A stretch of 64,000 nt of DNA from the NCBI GenBank assembly GCA_027037055.1, contig JALWBR010000035.1, positions 1 to 64,000 on the forward strand, in the 5' to 3' direction. The notes under the pieces were generated by a model. That model had not been told where the DNA came from. It worked only from the letters and a program-made list of their open reading frames with translations, and ran no database searches. A program made the translations under genes and the position numbers. Source of the stretch: Aquificales bacterium. Lineage in GTDB: Bacteria; Aquificota; Aquificia; Aquificales; Aquificaceae. Positions 52,221 to 60,430 of the stretch are shown piece by piece. The stretch's first letter is position 1. Each line of letters begins with the position of its first letter.

Positions 52221-52771
52221 CAATACTGCTTTTATTGTGTATAGCTATGTACGGATGCAAGTCCTATGAATTTTACGGAACCCTCTTTGAAAAACCCGCC
52301 TATAACTTCACCTTAAAGGACACCAACGGCAAAGAGGTTAAACTTTCCGATTTCAGGGGTAATATAGTACTCATATTTTTCGGCTACACCCATTGTCCAG
52401 ATGTATGTCCTACAGCACTCAGTAAGCTCGCAAAGATTTACGAAGGTTTGGGTGAAAAAAGAAAAAAGGTAAAGGTTATTTTTATAACCGTTGATCCAGA
52501 AAGGGACAAGCCCGAAGTTATAAAAGAATACCTTTCCTTTTTTAATAAAGACTTCATAGGACTTTACGGAACGGAGGAAGAGATAAGAAAGGTTGCAAAG
52601 GAGTATATGGTGTTTTTTAGAAAAACTAAAACGGATTCAAAGGCGGGATATCTTGTTGATCACAGTGATCCAATATTTCTCATTGATCAAAAGGGGAACC
52701 TTAAACTTATATACACTCACAGAAAACAAGACCCCGACAAGATTTTGGAGGATATAAAACACCTCTTATAG
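52196..52771 (+). CDS. SCO1/SenC family copper protein
   Basis: 191 residues. The N-terminal signal ends in a lipobox-like AMYGC (Cys21), so it is probably membrane-anchored on the periplasmic side. The thioredoxin fold carries the copper site CPDVC (Cys67, Cys71) with the distant His in GYLVDHSDPIFLI. SCO proteins deliver copper to, or act as thiol reductant for, the CuA site of cytochrome oxidase. It overlaps manC, has GGAGG just before the ATG, and is followed by the ArnT-like gene after 7 bases. No oxidase genes are in the window. Confidence 0.92.
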   Translation: MERRQKYLTILLLLCIAMYGCKSYEFYGTLFEKPAYNFTLKDTNGKEVKLSDFRGNIVLIFFGYTHCPDVCPTALSKLAKIYEGLGEKRKKVKVIFITVDPERDKPEVIKEYLSFFNKDFIGLYGTEEEIRKVAKEYMVFFRKTKTDSKAGYLVDHSDPIFLIDQKGNLKLIYTHRKQDPDKILEDIKHLL

Positions 52772-52778
52772 GAAAAGC

Positions 52779-54290
52779 ATGTACATATTAGCCCTGTGTA
52801 TAGCTACAATCTACTTTCTTTACCTCGGTTACAACTCAATATGGATGCCCAACGAGGCACTGACCGCCGACGGTGTAAGATACGCCCTGCAAGAAGGCAA
52901 GCTGATTATACCCTATTTTAACGGTGAACCCTTTTTACACAAACCCCCCATGTCCCAGTGGATATCCCTCTTGGGAGTAATGCTATTTGGCTTTAATGAA
53001 TTCGGCATCAGGTTCTTATATGCAGTTTTAGGATTGTCAATGGGTGTTCTAACCTTTCTGCTTTCAAGGGAGTTTACCGATAAAAAGACTTCTATGCTTG
53101 CTGGCATAATAATGATTTCTTCCTTCCAGTTTATAGCAAATGCAAGATATGCAACCCCCGAAGTTCCCTTCTCCTTCTTTATACTTCTTACCATATATCT
53201 GTGGTACAAGGGATACAAATACAATAAGAAACATCTTATATTACTTGCCTTCGTCTCCTCATCCTTTGCGGTGCTTACAAAATGGCCCCCCGGTTTTATA
53301 ATCCCCGCGGGCATTATATTTCTTTACCTTCTGTGGAAGGACAGGAAGGAATTGCTTAACCCGATATACTACTTAGGCACATTACTCGTTTTAATACTCA
53401 GCGGGTGGTGGTTCCTTTACACCTATATGAATGAAAAAGAAAAATTCCTTGAAATGATATACTTTGAAAATATAAAAAGGCTCTACGGCATTCAGGAAGA
53501 TCCCTTTTACTTTCACCTTTTAAATATCCCCGTTTCCTTCCTACCTTATTCCTTCATCGTATATGCGGCTACATTGTGGTGGTTTAGGAAGCGTGTTAAA
53601 AGTATTGATTTTTTTGCCTTATGGTTCCTTCTTATGCTCGTTGTTTTCTCTATCGTAAAGATGAAACTACCTACCTATATGATGCCCGCATATCCCGCCA
53701 TGTCTATAATAACAGCGGAGTTTCTTACAAAATCGGAGTGGAAGCGTACAAAGTTTTTGATGTCGCTGTTCCTATTTGTAATCCTGCTTGTCGCCACAGG
53801 TATGCTTGCCTATCTTTCTACCTTTGAAGTATTACCTTTCATATTACCAATACTATTTGTATTAGTATTCCTTTACTTCAACAAGTCATACTATCTTCTC
53901 CCCGCCCTCGGAGGATTTGTAATGGCTTTTTATGCAATGTACACAACCCTACCTTATCTTGAAAAGTTCAGACATCACAAGGAGATAGGTTATATTATTA
54001 AAGAAAAAGATCCGATGAAAGAATTAAAAACATATCAGGTAGGATACAGATATTTTGAAGGAATACCTTTTTATGCTGAGAGGCGCACGGAGATAATTTC
54101 AAATACAGAAAACCTTACATATCCGTCTATTTCACTTGTGCCTTCCGATAAGTTAAAAGAACTTAAAAGTTGCACTCCTCTATGGAAAGGGAAAATATTT
54201 GATGGATCAGAAGCTCAATTTTTCAAATTTCTTATATCAACAAAAACGGGCAATCACCTTAAGGAGTACACTTTATGCTTCTCGCGGTGA
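52779..54290 (+). CDS. ArnT/PMT-like membrane glycosyltransferase (GT-C)
   Basis: 503 residues with 10 or more membrane helices. The first periplasmic loop holds the GT-C acidic motif (IWMPNEALTADGVRYAL), followed by PYFNGEPFLHKPPMSQWISL, which is typical of the 4-amino-4-deoxy-arabinose transferase/protein mannosyltransferase family. Such enzymes move a sugar from a polyprenyl-phosphate donor to lipid A or protein on the outer side of the inner membrane. The next two genes encode a GT2 that could make the donor and a flippase-like protein, so the three form a functional trio. Confidence 0.88.
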   Translation: MYILALCIATIYFLYLGYNSIWMPNEALTADGVRYALQEGKLIIPYFNGEPFLHKPPMSQWISLLGVMLFGFNEFGIRFLYAVLGLSMGVLTFLLSREFTDKKTSMLAGIIMISSFQFIANARYATPEVPFSFFILLTIYLWYKGYKYNKKHLILLAFVSSSFAVLTKWPPGFIIPAGIIFLYLLWKDRKELLNPIYYLGTLLVLILSGWWFLYTYMNEKEKFLEMIYFENIKRLYGIQEDPFYFHLLNIPVSFLPYSFIVYAATLWWFRKRVKSIDFFALWFLLMLVVFSIVKMKLPTYMMPAYPAMSIITAEFLTKSEWKRTKFLMSLFLFVILLVATGMLAYLSTFEVLPFILPILFVLVFLYFNKSYYLLPALGGFVMAFYAMYTTLPYLEKFRHHKEIGYIIKEKDPMKELKTYQVGYRYFEGIPFYAERRTEIISNTENLTYPSISLVPSDKLKELKSCTPLWKGKIFDGSEAQFFKFLISTKTGNHLKEYTLCFSR

Positions 54291-55210
54291 TAGTCCCTTG
54301 CTACAACGAGGAAGAGGTTATAGAACTTACATTCGGCGAGATAAACAAAGTTCTTGAAAATTTAATAAAAAAAGGATGGATAAAAGAGGAAAGCTTTATA
54401 GTTTTTGTGGATGACGGATCAAAGGACGGTACATGGGAGCTTATCAATAAACTGCATGCCATGTATCCTGACAGGGTCAAAGGATTAAAACTCAGTAGGA
54501 ATTGCGGTCATCAAAATGCTCTAATGGCGGGAATGATGTCCTTTGACTATGATGCGTGTGTAACCATAGATGCGGACCTCCAGGATCCGCCCGAGGTTAT
54601 AGAAAAGATGGTGGAAAAGTATAATGAGGGCTTTGAGGTAGTTTACGGAGTCAGATCAAAGAGGGATTCGGATACCCTATTTAAAAGAAAAACCGCAGAA
54701 TTCTTTTATAAATTTATGAAATTACTCGGCGTTGAACTTGTAAGCAATCATGCAGATTTCAGACTGCTCGGAAGGAGAGCAGTTAAAGCACTGTCAGAGT
54801 TTAAAGAAAGCAATCTCTTCCTTAGAGGAATAATACCTTACCTCGGTTTCAAAAGCACGAAGGTATTTTACGAAAGAAGAAAAAGGGCGGGGGGAGAAAG
54901 TAAATACACCCTCGGCAAGATGATATCCTTCGCATGGGAAGGTATAACATCCTTCAGTATATTCCCCTTGAGAATAATAACTGTGGTAGGTGCCTTAATT
55001 TTTATCGTGTCCCTTTTGCTTTCCCTATGGGCGCTATATCTTAAAATGTCGGGTAAAAGTGTGGCGGGTTGGGCATCCATAGTCCTTCCCCTTTACATAC
55101 TCGGAGGGCTTAACATACTCTTCTTGGGTATCATAGGTGAGTACATAGGCAAAACATACATAGAATCAAAGAAGAGGCCAAGGTATATAGTGGAGGAAAG
55201 GCTTGACTAA
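54275..55210 (+). CDS. Polyprenyl-phosphate glycosyltransferase (GT2, ArnC/GtrB-like)
   Basis: 311 residues: a cytoplasmic GT2 domain with AVIVPCYNEEEVI, VFVDDGSKDGTWE, the DxD-like TIDADLQDPPEVI and NHADFRLLGRRAVKALSEF, then two C-terminal membrane helices. It loads a sugar from a nucleotide donor (perhaps GDP-mannose made by manC four genes upstream) onto undecaprenyl phosphate. It overlaps the upstream GT-C gene by 16 bases and the downstream small transporter by 8. Confidence 0.93.
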   Translation: MLLAVIVPCYNEEEVIELTFGEINKVLENLIKKGWIKEESFIVFVDDGSKDGTWELINKLHAMYPDRVKGLKLSRNCGHQNALMAGMMSFDYDACVTIDADLQDPPEVIEKMVEKYNEGFEVVYGVRSKRDSDTLFKRKTAEFFYKFMKLLGVELVSNHADFRLLGRRAVKALSEFKESNLFLRGIIPYLGFKSTKVFYERRKRAGGESKYTLGKMISFAWEGITSFSIFPLRIITVVGALIFIVSLLLSLWALYLKMSGKSVAGWASIVLPLYILGGLNILFLGIIGEYIGKTYIESKKRPRYIVEERLD

Positions 55211-55514
55211 GATATATATACTGCTGATAATCTCCTCGGTAACCGCAAGTGTAGGTCAGGTGTTCTTCAAGCTTGCGAAGGGTAATGTATTTAACCCCTT
55301 CGTTGTCATAGGCTTATTAATGTACGGTCTTTCCACCCTATTATGGATATACGCCCTTAAATACTTACCCCTTTCCAAGGTTTACCCCTTCACTTTTTTA
55401 ACCTTCGGACTTGTCCTTTTACTTTCCTATCTCATATTTAATGAAAGATTAAACCTCTTAAATATGTTAGGTGTTATCCTGATACTTATAGGAGTCTATT
55501 TAAGTGTTAAGTAA
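55203..55514 (+). CDS. Small EamA/SMR-like membrane protein, possible lipid-sugar flippase
   Basis: 103 residues with four helices: SSVTASVGQVFFKLAKGN, IYALKYLPLSKVYPFTFLTF and a third and fourth span. The pattern matches half-size EamA/ArnE-ArnF-like proteins that flip undecaprenyl-phosphate sugars. The start is TTG 55203, inside the end of the GT2 gene, behind GGAGGAAAGG. Its place after a polyprenyl-phosphate transferase supports a flippase role. Confidence 0.8.
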   Translation: MTKIYILLIISSVTASVGQVFFKLAKGNVFNPFVVIGLLMYGLSTLLWIYALKYLPLSKVYPFTFLTFGLVLLLSYLIFNERLNLLNMLGVILILIGVYLSVK

Positions 55515-55531
55515 AATTCAGGAGGCGTAAA

Positions 55532-57421
55532 ATGGAAAAGTCAGAAGTCCTTTTAAAAATAGGAGAAAAGTATCACCCACCCAAGGGGATTGTTGAAAGG
55601 GCTTGGATAAAAGATTATGAGAGTTTGTATAAAAGATCGGTGGAGGATCCAGAAGGCTTCTGGGGAGAAGTGGCAGAAGAACTACACTGGTTCAAAAAGT
55701 GGGACAAGGTCCTTGAATGGAATTTTCCCTATGCAAAATGGTTCATAGGGGGTAAAACGAATATAACCTACAACTGTCTTGACAGGCATATAAAAAACGG
55801 AAAGGGAAATAAGACAGCGTATATCTTCGTTGACGAGGAAAACAGGGAGAGGAGGATAAGTTACGGGGAGCTTCTTAACCTTGTAAATAAGATAGCCAAT
55901 GCCCTAAGGAATCTCGGTATAAGAAAGGGAGACAGAATATCCATTTACATGCCAAATACCATAGAAGCGGTGGCGGTTATGCTTGCATGTGCAAGAATAG
56001 GAGCAATACACAGCGTGGTGTTCGCAGGTTTTTCCGTAAATGCGCTTAATCTCAGAATAAAAGAGGCGGGATCAAGGGTTTTATTCACATCAACCTATAC
56101 CTTACGGCGCGGTAAAAAGATAGATCTGCTTTCCATAGCAAAAGAGGCGGTTAAGGATGCGGAAAGTATTGAAAGAGTGATAGTATGGAACAGGGACGGA
56201 GAGGGATTAAAGGAGGGTGAAAAATTTTTGGATTTTTACAGGCTTATAGAAAATCAGAGGGAAGAGTGTGAACCCGAGGAGATGGACGCGGAGGATCCCC
56301 TTTTTATTCTTTACACCTCTGGAACTACAGGAAAGCCCAAAGGTGTCCTTCACACAACCGGCGGTTACATGGTGCAGACATATTTTACAGCAAAGACGGT
56401 CTTTGATCTTCATGACAATGACATATTTTGGTGTACCGCAGACATAGGATGGATAACCGGCCACTCCTACATCGTTTACGGCATACTTGCAAACGGTGTA
56501 ACATCACTTATCGTTGAAGGCGCCCCGGATTATCCAGATCCGGGAAGATGGTGGAGCTACATAGAAAAATACAGAGTGAATGTATTTTACACAGCACCAA
56601 CCGCAATAAGGATGTTCATGAGATACGGTGAGGAGTGGCCATCAAAGTACGACCTTTCATCCCTGAGGATACTCGGATCCGTCGGGGAGCCCATAAATCC
56701 GGAAGCTTGGCATTGGTATCATAAACACATAGGAAGGGAAAGATGTGTAATAGTTGATACATGGTGGCAAACAGAAACGGGAGCCCACATGATAACCACA
56801 TTGCCCTCATATCCCGCAAAACCCGGGAAGGCGGGAAAGCCCTTCTTCGGAGTTGTTGCTGATGTTGTGGACAGAGAAGGTAAGAGGGTTCCCCCAAACA
56901 CTGTGGGTATCCTTGTTATAAAAGCACCCTGGCCCTCAATGTTGAGAACATGTTGGGGTAATCCCGAAAGGTATGAAAAGTACTGGAAATCTATACCGGG
57001 AAATGTTTACAATGCGGATGATCTGGCGTCTTACGACGAGGAAGGTTACATAATGATACTTGGAAGGGCGGATGATGTTTTAAATGTTGCTGGACACAGA
57101 ATAGGAACAATGGAAGTTGAAAGCGCCCTTGTGGATCACCCCGCTGTTGCGGAAGCTGCGGTTATAGGTAAACCCCACGAAGTGAAAGGCGAAATAATAA
57201 AGGCATTTGTTATATTAAAAAGGGGCTATGAACCTTCCGAAGAGCTGGAAAGAGATATAAAACAGCATGTAAGGGATACACTCGGTCCAGTGGCGGTACC
57301 CGAGGAGATTGCCTTTGTTGAAAAGCTTCCGAAGACAAGGAGTGGTAAAATAATGAGAAGGGTTTTAAAAGCCCGGGAGCTCGGGCTTGAAGTAGGAGAC
57401 ATCTCCACCCTTGAAGATTAA
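55532..57421 (+). CDS. acs: Acetyl-CoA synthetase
   Basis: AMP-forming enzyme converting acetate, ATP and CoA to acetyl-CoA. 629 residues. The N-terminal Acs block holds SLYKRSVEDPEGFWGEVAEE and WFIGGKTNITYNCLDRHI. The ATP loop is YTSGTTGKPKGVLHTTGG, and substrate and hinge blocks are DIGWITGHSYIVYG, DTWWQTETGAHMI and GRADDVLNVAGHRIGTMEVE. The C-terminal catalytic Lys lies in PKTRSGKIMRRVL and is the usual acetylation control site. It has its own GGAGG site, 17 bases after the flippase-like gene. Confidence 0.96.
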   Translation: MEKSEVLLKIGEKYHPPKGIVERAWIKDYESLYKRSVEDPEGFWGEVAEELHWFKKWDKVLEWNFPYAKWFIGGKTNITYNCLDRHIKNGKGNKTAYIFVDEENRERRISYGELLNLVNKIANALRNLGIRKGDRISIYMPNTIEAVAVMLACARIGAIHSVVFAGFSVNALNLRIKEAGSRVLFTSTYTLRRGKKIDLLSIAKEAVKDAESIERVIVWNRDGEGLKEGEKFLDFYRLIENQREECEPEEMDAEDPLFILYTSGTTGKPKGVLHTTGGYMVQTYFTAKTVFDLHDNDIFWCTADIGWITGHSYIVYGILANGVTSLIVEGAPDYPDPGRWWSYIEKYRVNVFYTAPTAIRMFMRYGEEWPSKYDLSSLRILGSVGEPINPEAWHWYHKHIGRERCVIVDTWWQTETGAHMITTLPSYPAKPGKAGKPFFGVVADVVDREGKRVPPNTVGILVIKAPWPSMLRTCWGNPERYEKYWKSIPGNVYNADDLASYDEEGYIMILGRADDVLNVAGHRIGTMEVESALVDHPAVAEAAVIGKPHEVKGEIIKAFVILKRGYEPSEELERDIKQHVRDTLGPVAVPEEIAFVEKLPKTRSGKIMRRVLKARELGLEVGDISTLED

Positions 57422-57439
57422 AAAACCGGAGGGTATTAG

Positions 57440-58654
57440 ATGACGGACATGTTTGAAACCCTTAAAAGATTATCAACCCTTAAGTCAACCGCTGTAGTAT
57501 CCCTTTACCTTAAACTTGATCCTGAAGTAAGACAGGACAGGAAGTATCTGATCATTTACAAAGATATGGTAAAGAGAAAAAAGGAGGAGTTAAAAAGGCA
57601 GGGCGCGGAGGAAAAGCTTATCAAGTCCGCTGAGGAAAGCTTTAAAAGGATAGAGGAATTCCTCTCCGAACCCGATAATCTTAAAAATTGCAGGGGTATA
57701 GGCATATTCTCCTCTTACGAAGAAGGTATTTTTGAGTATATAAAACTCCCCTATGTTTACAGAAATCGCCTGCTTGTGGCGGATCATCCCATGATAAGGG
57801 AGATAGCGGCAATAGATGAAGAATTGGGAAGGGTGGGAATTTTGCTGGTTGACAGGAAACATGCAAGGTTTTTCAGGATGGATATAAACGGTATTGAAGA
57901 GATTGTTAACTTCCTTGAACCCCTATCCACAAGATCCCACAAGTTCCACAGCGGAGGTTCCGCCCTTAAAGGAGCGGAGGGAACATTCAAGATGCAGATG
58001 CCCTCAAGGGTGGCAGGTCCAAATCTCATACAGCACTCCTTCGGGGAGTGGCGCTTCCACATGAGGATAAGAAACGAGTGGCAAGGTCTCCTTAAGTTAT
58101 CTTCCGATGCCATATTTGAGGATTGGAAAGAAAGCAAATTTGATAGGCTTATAGTGGGAGGAATTGATGTTGGCAAAATAAGGGAGATAGAAAACCATCT
58201 GCATCCTTATCTTAGGGAAAGACTCATCGGTTACATTGAAGCAAACCCCTCAACCGCTACACCGAACGAAATAAGGGAAAAGGCTATAAATCTTCTTATT
58301 GAAAAGGACAGAGAGGAAGAAAAGGATCTCATTAAAGAACTTCAAGAGCTTGAAGGTAAAGGACTTGCGGTTAATGGAACTTCAAGGGTATTAGAGATGC
58401 TTTCCATGGGGAATGTAAGAACCGTTTTAATACCGGAGGATTTTGAAAAAGAAGGATATATCTGCTCGGAGACAAAGGTTATAACCCTCAAGCCAGAATG
58501 CCCATCCGAAGAAAAGGCTCTGTACTCATCCGATATAGTTGAAGAGGTCATAGAAGAAGCATTAAGCCAGAAGGCTGTTGTTGAAATAATAGAAACTCCC
58601 GAACTTCAAAAAAAGGTGGATGGCATGGCTGCATTCCTTAGATTTAAAATATGA
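57440..58654 (+). CDS. Bacterial/archaeal eRF1-like protein (baeRF family)
   Basis: 404 residues. The middle part (residues ~130-280) holds VGILLVDRKHARFFRMDING, a HSFGEWRFHMRIRNEW segment and FDRLIVGGIDVGKIREIENH, resembling the Vms1/baeRF relatives of eukaryotic release factor eRF1. The C-terminal part contains AVNGTSRVLEMLSMGNVRTV, like the eRF1 domain 3. Relatives are proposed to act on stalled ribosomes; the specific activity here is unknown. It overlaps the NYN-domain gene by 4 bases, suggesting a joint translation or RNA surveillance role. Confidence 0.8.
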   Translation: MTDMFETLKRLSTLKSTAVVSLYLKLDPEVRQDRKYLIIYKDMVKRKKEELKRQGAEEKLIKSAEESFKRIEEFLSEPDNLKNCRGIGIFSSYEEGIFEYIKLPYVYRNRLLVADHPMIREIAAIDEELGRVGILLVDRKHARFFRMDINGIEEIVNFLEPLSTRSHKFHSGGSALKGAEGTFKMQMPSRVAGPNLIQHSFGEWRFHMRIRNEWQGLLKLSSDAIFEDWKESKFDRLIVGGIDVGKIREIENHLHPYLRERLIGYIEANPSTATPNEIREKAINLLIEKDREEEKDLIKELQELEGKGLAVNGTSRVLEMLSMGNVRTVLIPEDFEKEGYICSETKVITLKPECPSEEKALYSSDIVEEVIEEALSQKAVVEIIETPELQKKVDGMAAFLRFKI

Positions 58655-59247
58655 GCAATGAAAGGTTAATAATATTCATAGACGGATCAAACCTCTTCCA
58701 TGGTTTAAGATATCTGAACATAAGGATTGATTATGGCAAGCTGGTAGAATTTTTGAAAGAAAACAGACATCTCGTAAGAACATACTTTTACACCGCGGTG
58801 CCTCAGGAAAAGGATGTGAAGAGGGGATCCGTAGAGTGGGAAAGCCTTATAAGGCAAAAAAGGTTTCTTGATGAACTTGCCCTGTCCGGTATAAAGGTTA
58901 AAACCGCAAAGCTAAGGAAAACTCCCAAAGGAGAATATGTTGAAAAGGAAGTTGATATAATGATATCAACGGATATGTTGAGTCTCGCATATCAGAATGC
59001 CTACGATACAGCCCTCTTAGTAAGCGGGGACAGTGACTTCATATATACGGTTGAAGAGGTGCAGAGGATAGGTAAAAGGGTTGAGAACGCATCCTTCAAA
59101 AGGACAAGCTCATACAATTTGAGAAAGGTTTGCGACAGGTTTATACTCTTAGATGACTACCTTGACAGATTTGTTCTTGAAGAGAAAACCTTAACGGAAG
59201 AACAGAATCTTTGGCAGAAGATAATAAATATGTGGAAGAAATCGTGA
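58651..59247 (+). CDS. NYN-domain (LabA/DUF88-type) putative RNase
   Basis: 198 residues with the PIN-like NYN fold. Acidic metal-binding residues are visible in LIIFIDGSNLFHGLRYLN, EKEVDIMISTDMLSLAYQNA and ALLVSGDSDFIYTVEEVQRI. It ends in a lysine-rich tail. NYN proteins are often endoribonucleases. Coupled by overlap to the eRF1-like gene upstream and to rdgB downstream. Confidence 0.88.
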   Translation: MSNERLIIFIDGSNLFHGLRYLNIRIDYGKLVEFLKENRHLVRTYFYTAVPQEKDVKRGSVEWESLIRQKRFLDELALSGIKVKTAKLRKTPKGEYVEKEVDIMISTDMLSLAYQNAYDTALLVSGDSDFIYTVEEVQRIGKRVENASFKRTSSYNLRKVCDRFILLDDYLDRFVLEEKTLTEEQNLWQKIINMWKKS

Positions 59248-59855
59248 GAAGAATACTTATAGGAACGGGAAACAAGGGCAAATTCAAAGAGATTGAAAGA
59301 ATACTAAAAGGTATAGGCATAGAAGCAATTCTGCCAGAAGAGGAAGTAAAGGTTGAAGAAAAGGGAAATACCTTTTTAGAGAATGCCTATATAAAGGCGG
59401 AGGCTTATTACGAAAGATTTAAAATGCCAGTCCTCGCGGACGATTCCGGATTGGTGGTTTATTCACTCGGCGGATTCCCAGGAGTTTTCTCAAGCAGATT
59501 TTGGGAGATAGATTACGGAGGTTACGAGGAGCCAGTGCCTGATAAGGATACCGCTAACATAAGGAAGCTTCTTAGACTTCTGAAGGGTAAGGAAGACAGA
59601 AGGGCAAGGTTTGAAGCGGTGATAGTACTTCTCCTTGATAAGGATAGGGGAGTATTCTCAAGGGGAGTATGCGAAGGTTACATAGGTGAGTGTCCTAAGG
59701 GAGATAAAGGTTTTGGATATGATCCCGTATTTATACCCTCGGGGATGGAAAGGACAATGGCGGAGCTTGATCCTGAGGAGAAAAACAGGATATCCCACAG
59801 GGGAAAGGCACTGCAGAAAATTGTGGATTTTTTGAAGAATATGCCGAAAGATTAG
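59244..59855 (+). CDS. rdgB: dITP/XTP pyrophosphatase (RdgB/HAM1)
   Basis: Removes non-canonical purine nucleotides (ITP, dITP, XTP) from the pool. About 203 residues. Family motifs are ILIGTGNKGKFKEIERILKG at the start, FLENAYIKAEAYYERF, LADDSGLVVYSLGGFPGVFS and GFGYDPVFIPSG. The GTG start at 59244 overlaps the NYN stop (GTGA) and fits the family N-terminus; the frame stays open 11 codons further upstream without support. Confidence 0.94.
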   Translation: MRRILIGTGNKGKFKEIERILKGIGIEAILPEEEVKVEEKGNTFLENAYIKAEAYYERFKMPVLADDSGLVVYSLGGFPGVFSSRFWEIDYGGYEEPVPDKDTANIRKLLRLLKGKEDRRARFEAVIVLLLDKDRGVFSRGVCEGYIGECPKGDKGFGYDPVFIPSGMERTMAELDPEEKNRISHRGKALQKIVDFLKNMPKD

Positions 59856-59889
59856 TATAAGGCTTGATTAATCGGAGTTAAAGCAAATT

Positions 59890-59924
59890 TATAATATTCT
59901 TATATAAGAATGCTTAAATTTAAG
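59890..59924 (+). promoter_or_regulatory. Promoter region of the bc1 operon with two perfect palindromes
   Basis: TATAAT (59890-59895) is followed at once by ATTCTTATATAAGAAT (59896-59911, perfect 16-base palindrome) and CTTAAATTTAAG (59913-59924, perfect 12-base palindrome), then the AGAGGT ribosome site and the petA ATG at 59935. TTAATC at 59868 is a weak -35. The palindromes could be operators at the transcription start or hairpins in the 5' leader. Confidence 0.5.
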
Positions 59925-59934
59925 AGGTAAGAGA

Positions 59935-60426
59935 ATGGAAGCGACCCGAAGGGATTTTCTTGATTACCTCATAGGCGGTTCCATATTAGCAGGCATAGGC
60001 GGATTCACCTATCCTATTGTAAAAAGCCTTGCTCCGAGTAAAGAGGAACTCAAAACATCGGTGGTAAGGGTGAATATAAAGGATCTTGAAACCTTCGGTG
60101 TAAAGGTTGTCTCATGGAAGGGAAAGCCTGTCCTTGTCCTTAAACTGCCGGAAAACTTTGAATGGAAAGGGGATTTAAAAACCGAAGACAATATAAAAGT
60201 GCTTAAAGATAAAAAGATATTCGCCCTCATAGGTATATGTACACATCTCGGATGCATACCCTTATGGAGACCGAAAGGAGATGCGGACTTTCACGAACCG
60301 CACCTTCACTGTCCTTGTCACGGCGGTATATACACACCCTACGGGGATGTTGTTGCAGGTCCACCCCCAGCATCCCTTCCTGTTCCCCCACAGAAAATTG
60401 AAGGAAATATGCTTGTTATAGGCTGA
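59935..60426 (+). CDS. petA: Rieske iron-sulfur protein of cytochrome bc1
   Basis: 163 residues. The twin-Arg-like start MEATRRDFLDYLIGGSILAG also serves as the membrane anchor, consistent with Tat export. The 2Fe-2S site is complete: CTHLGC (Cys102, His104) and CPCHGGIYTPYG with the second Cys and His, followed by the Pro-rich GPPPASLPVPP loop. It transfers electrons from quinol to cytochrome c1. First of three tightly packed bc1 genes. Confidence 0.96.
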   Translation: MEATRRDFLDYLIGGSILAGIGGFTYPIVKSLAPSKEELKTSVVRVNIKDLETFGVKVVSWKGKPVLVLKLPENFEWKGDLKTEDNIKVLKDKKIFALIGICTHLGCIPLWRPKGDADFHEPHLHCPCHGGIYTPYGDVVAGPPPASLPVPPQKIEGNMLVIG

Positions 60427-60430
60427 TAAG

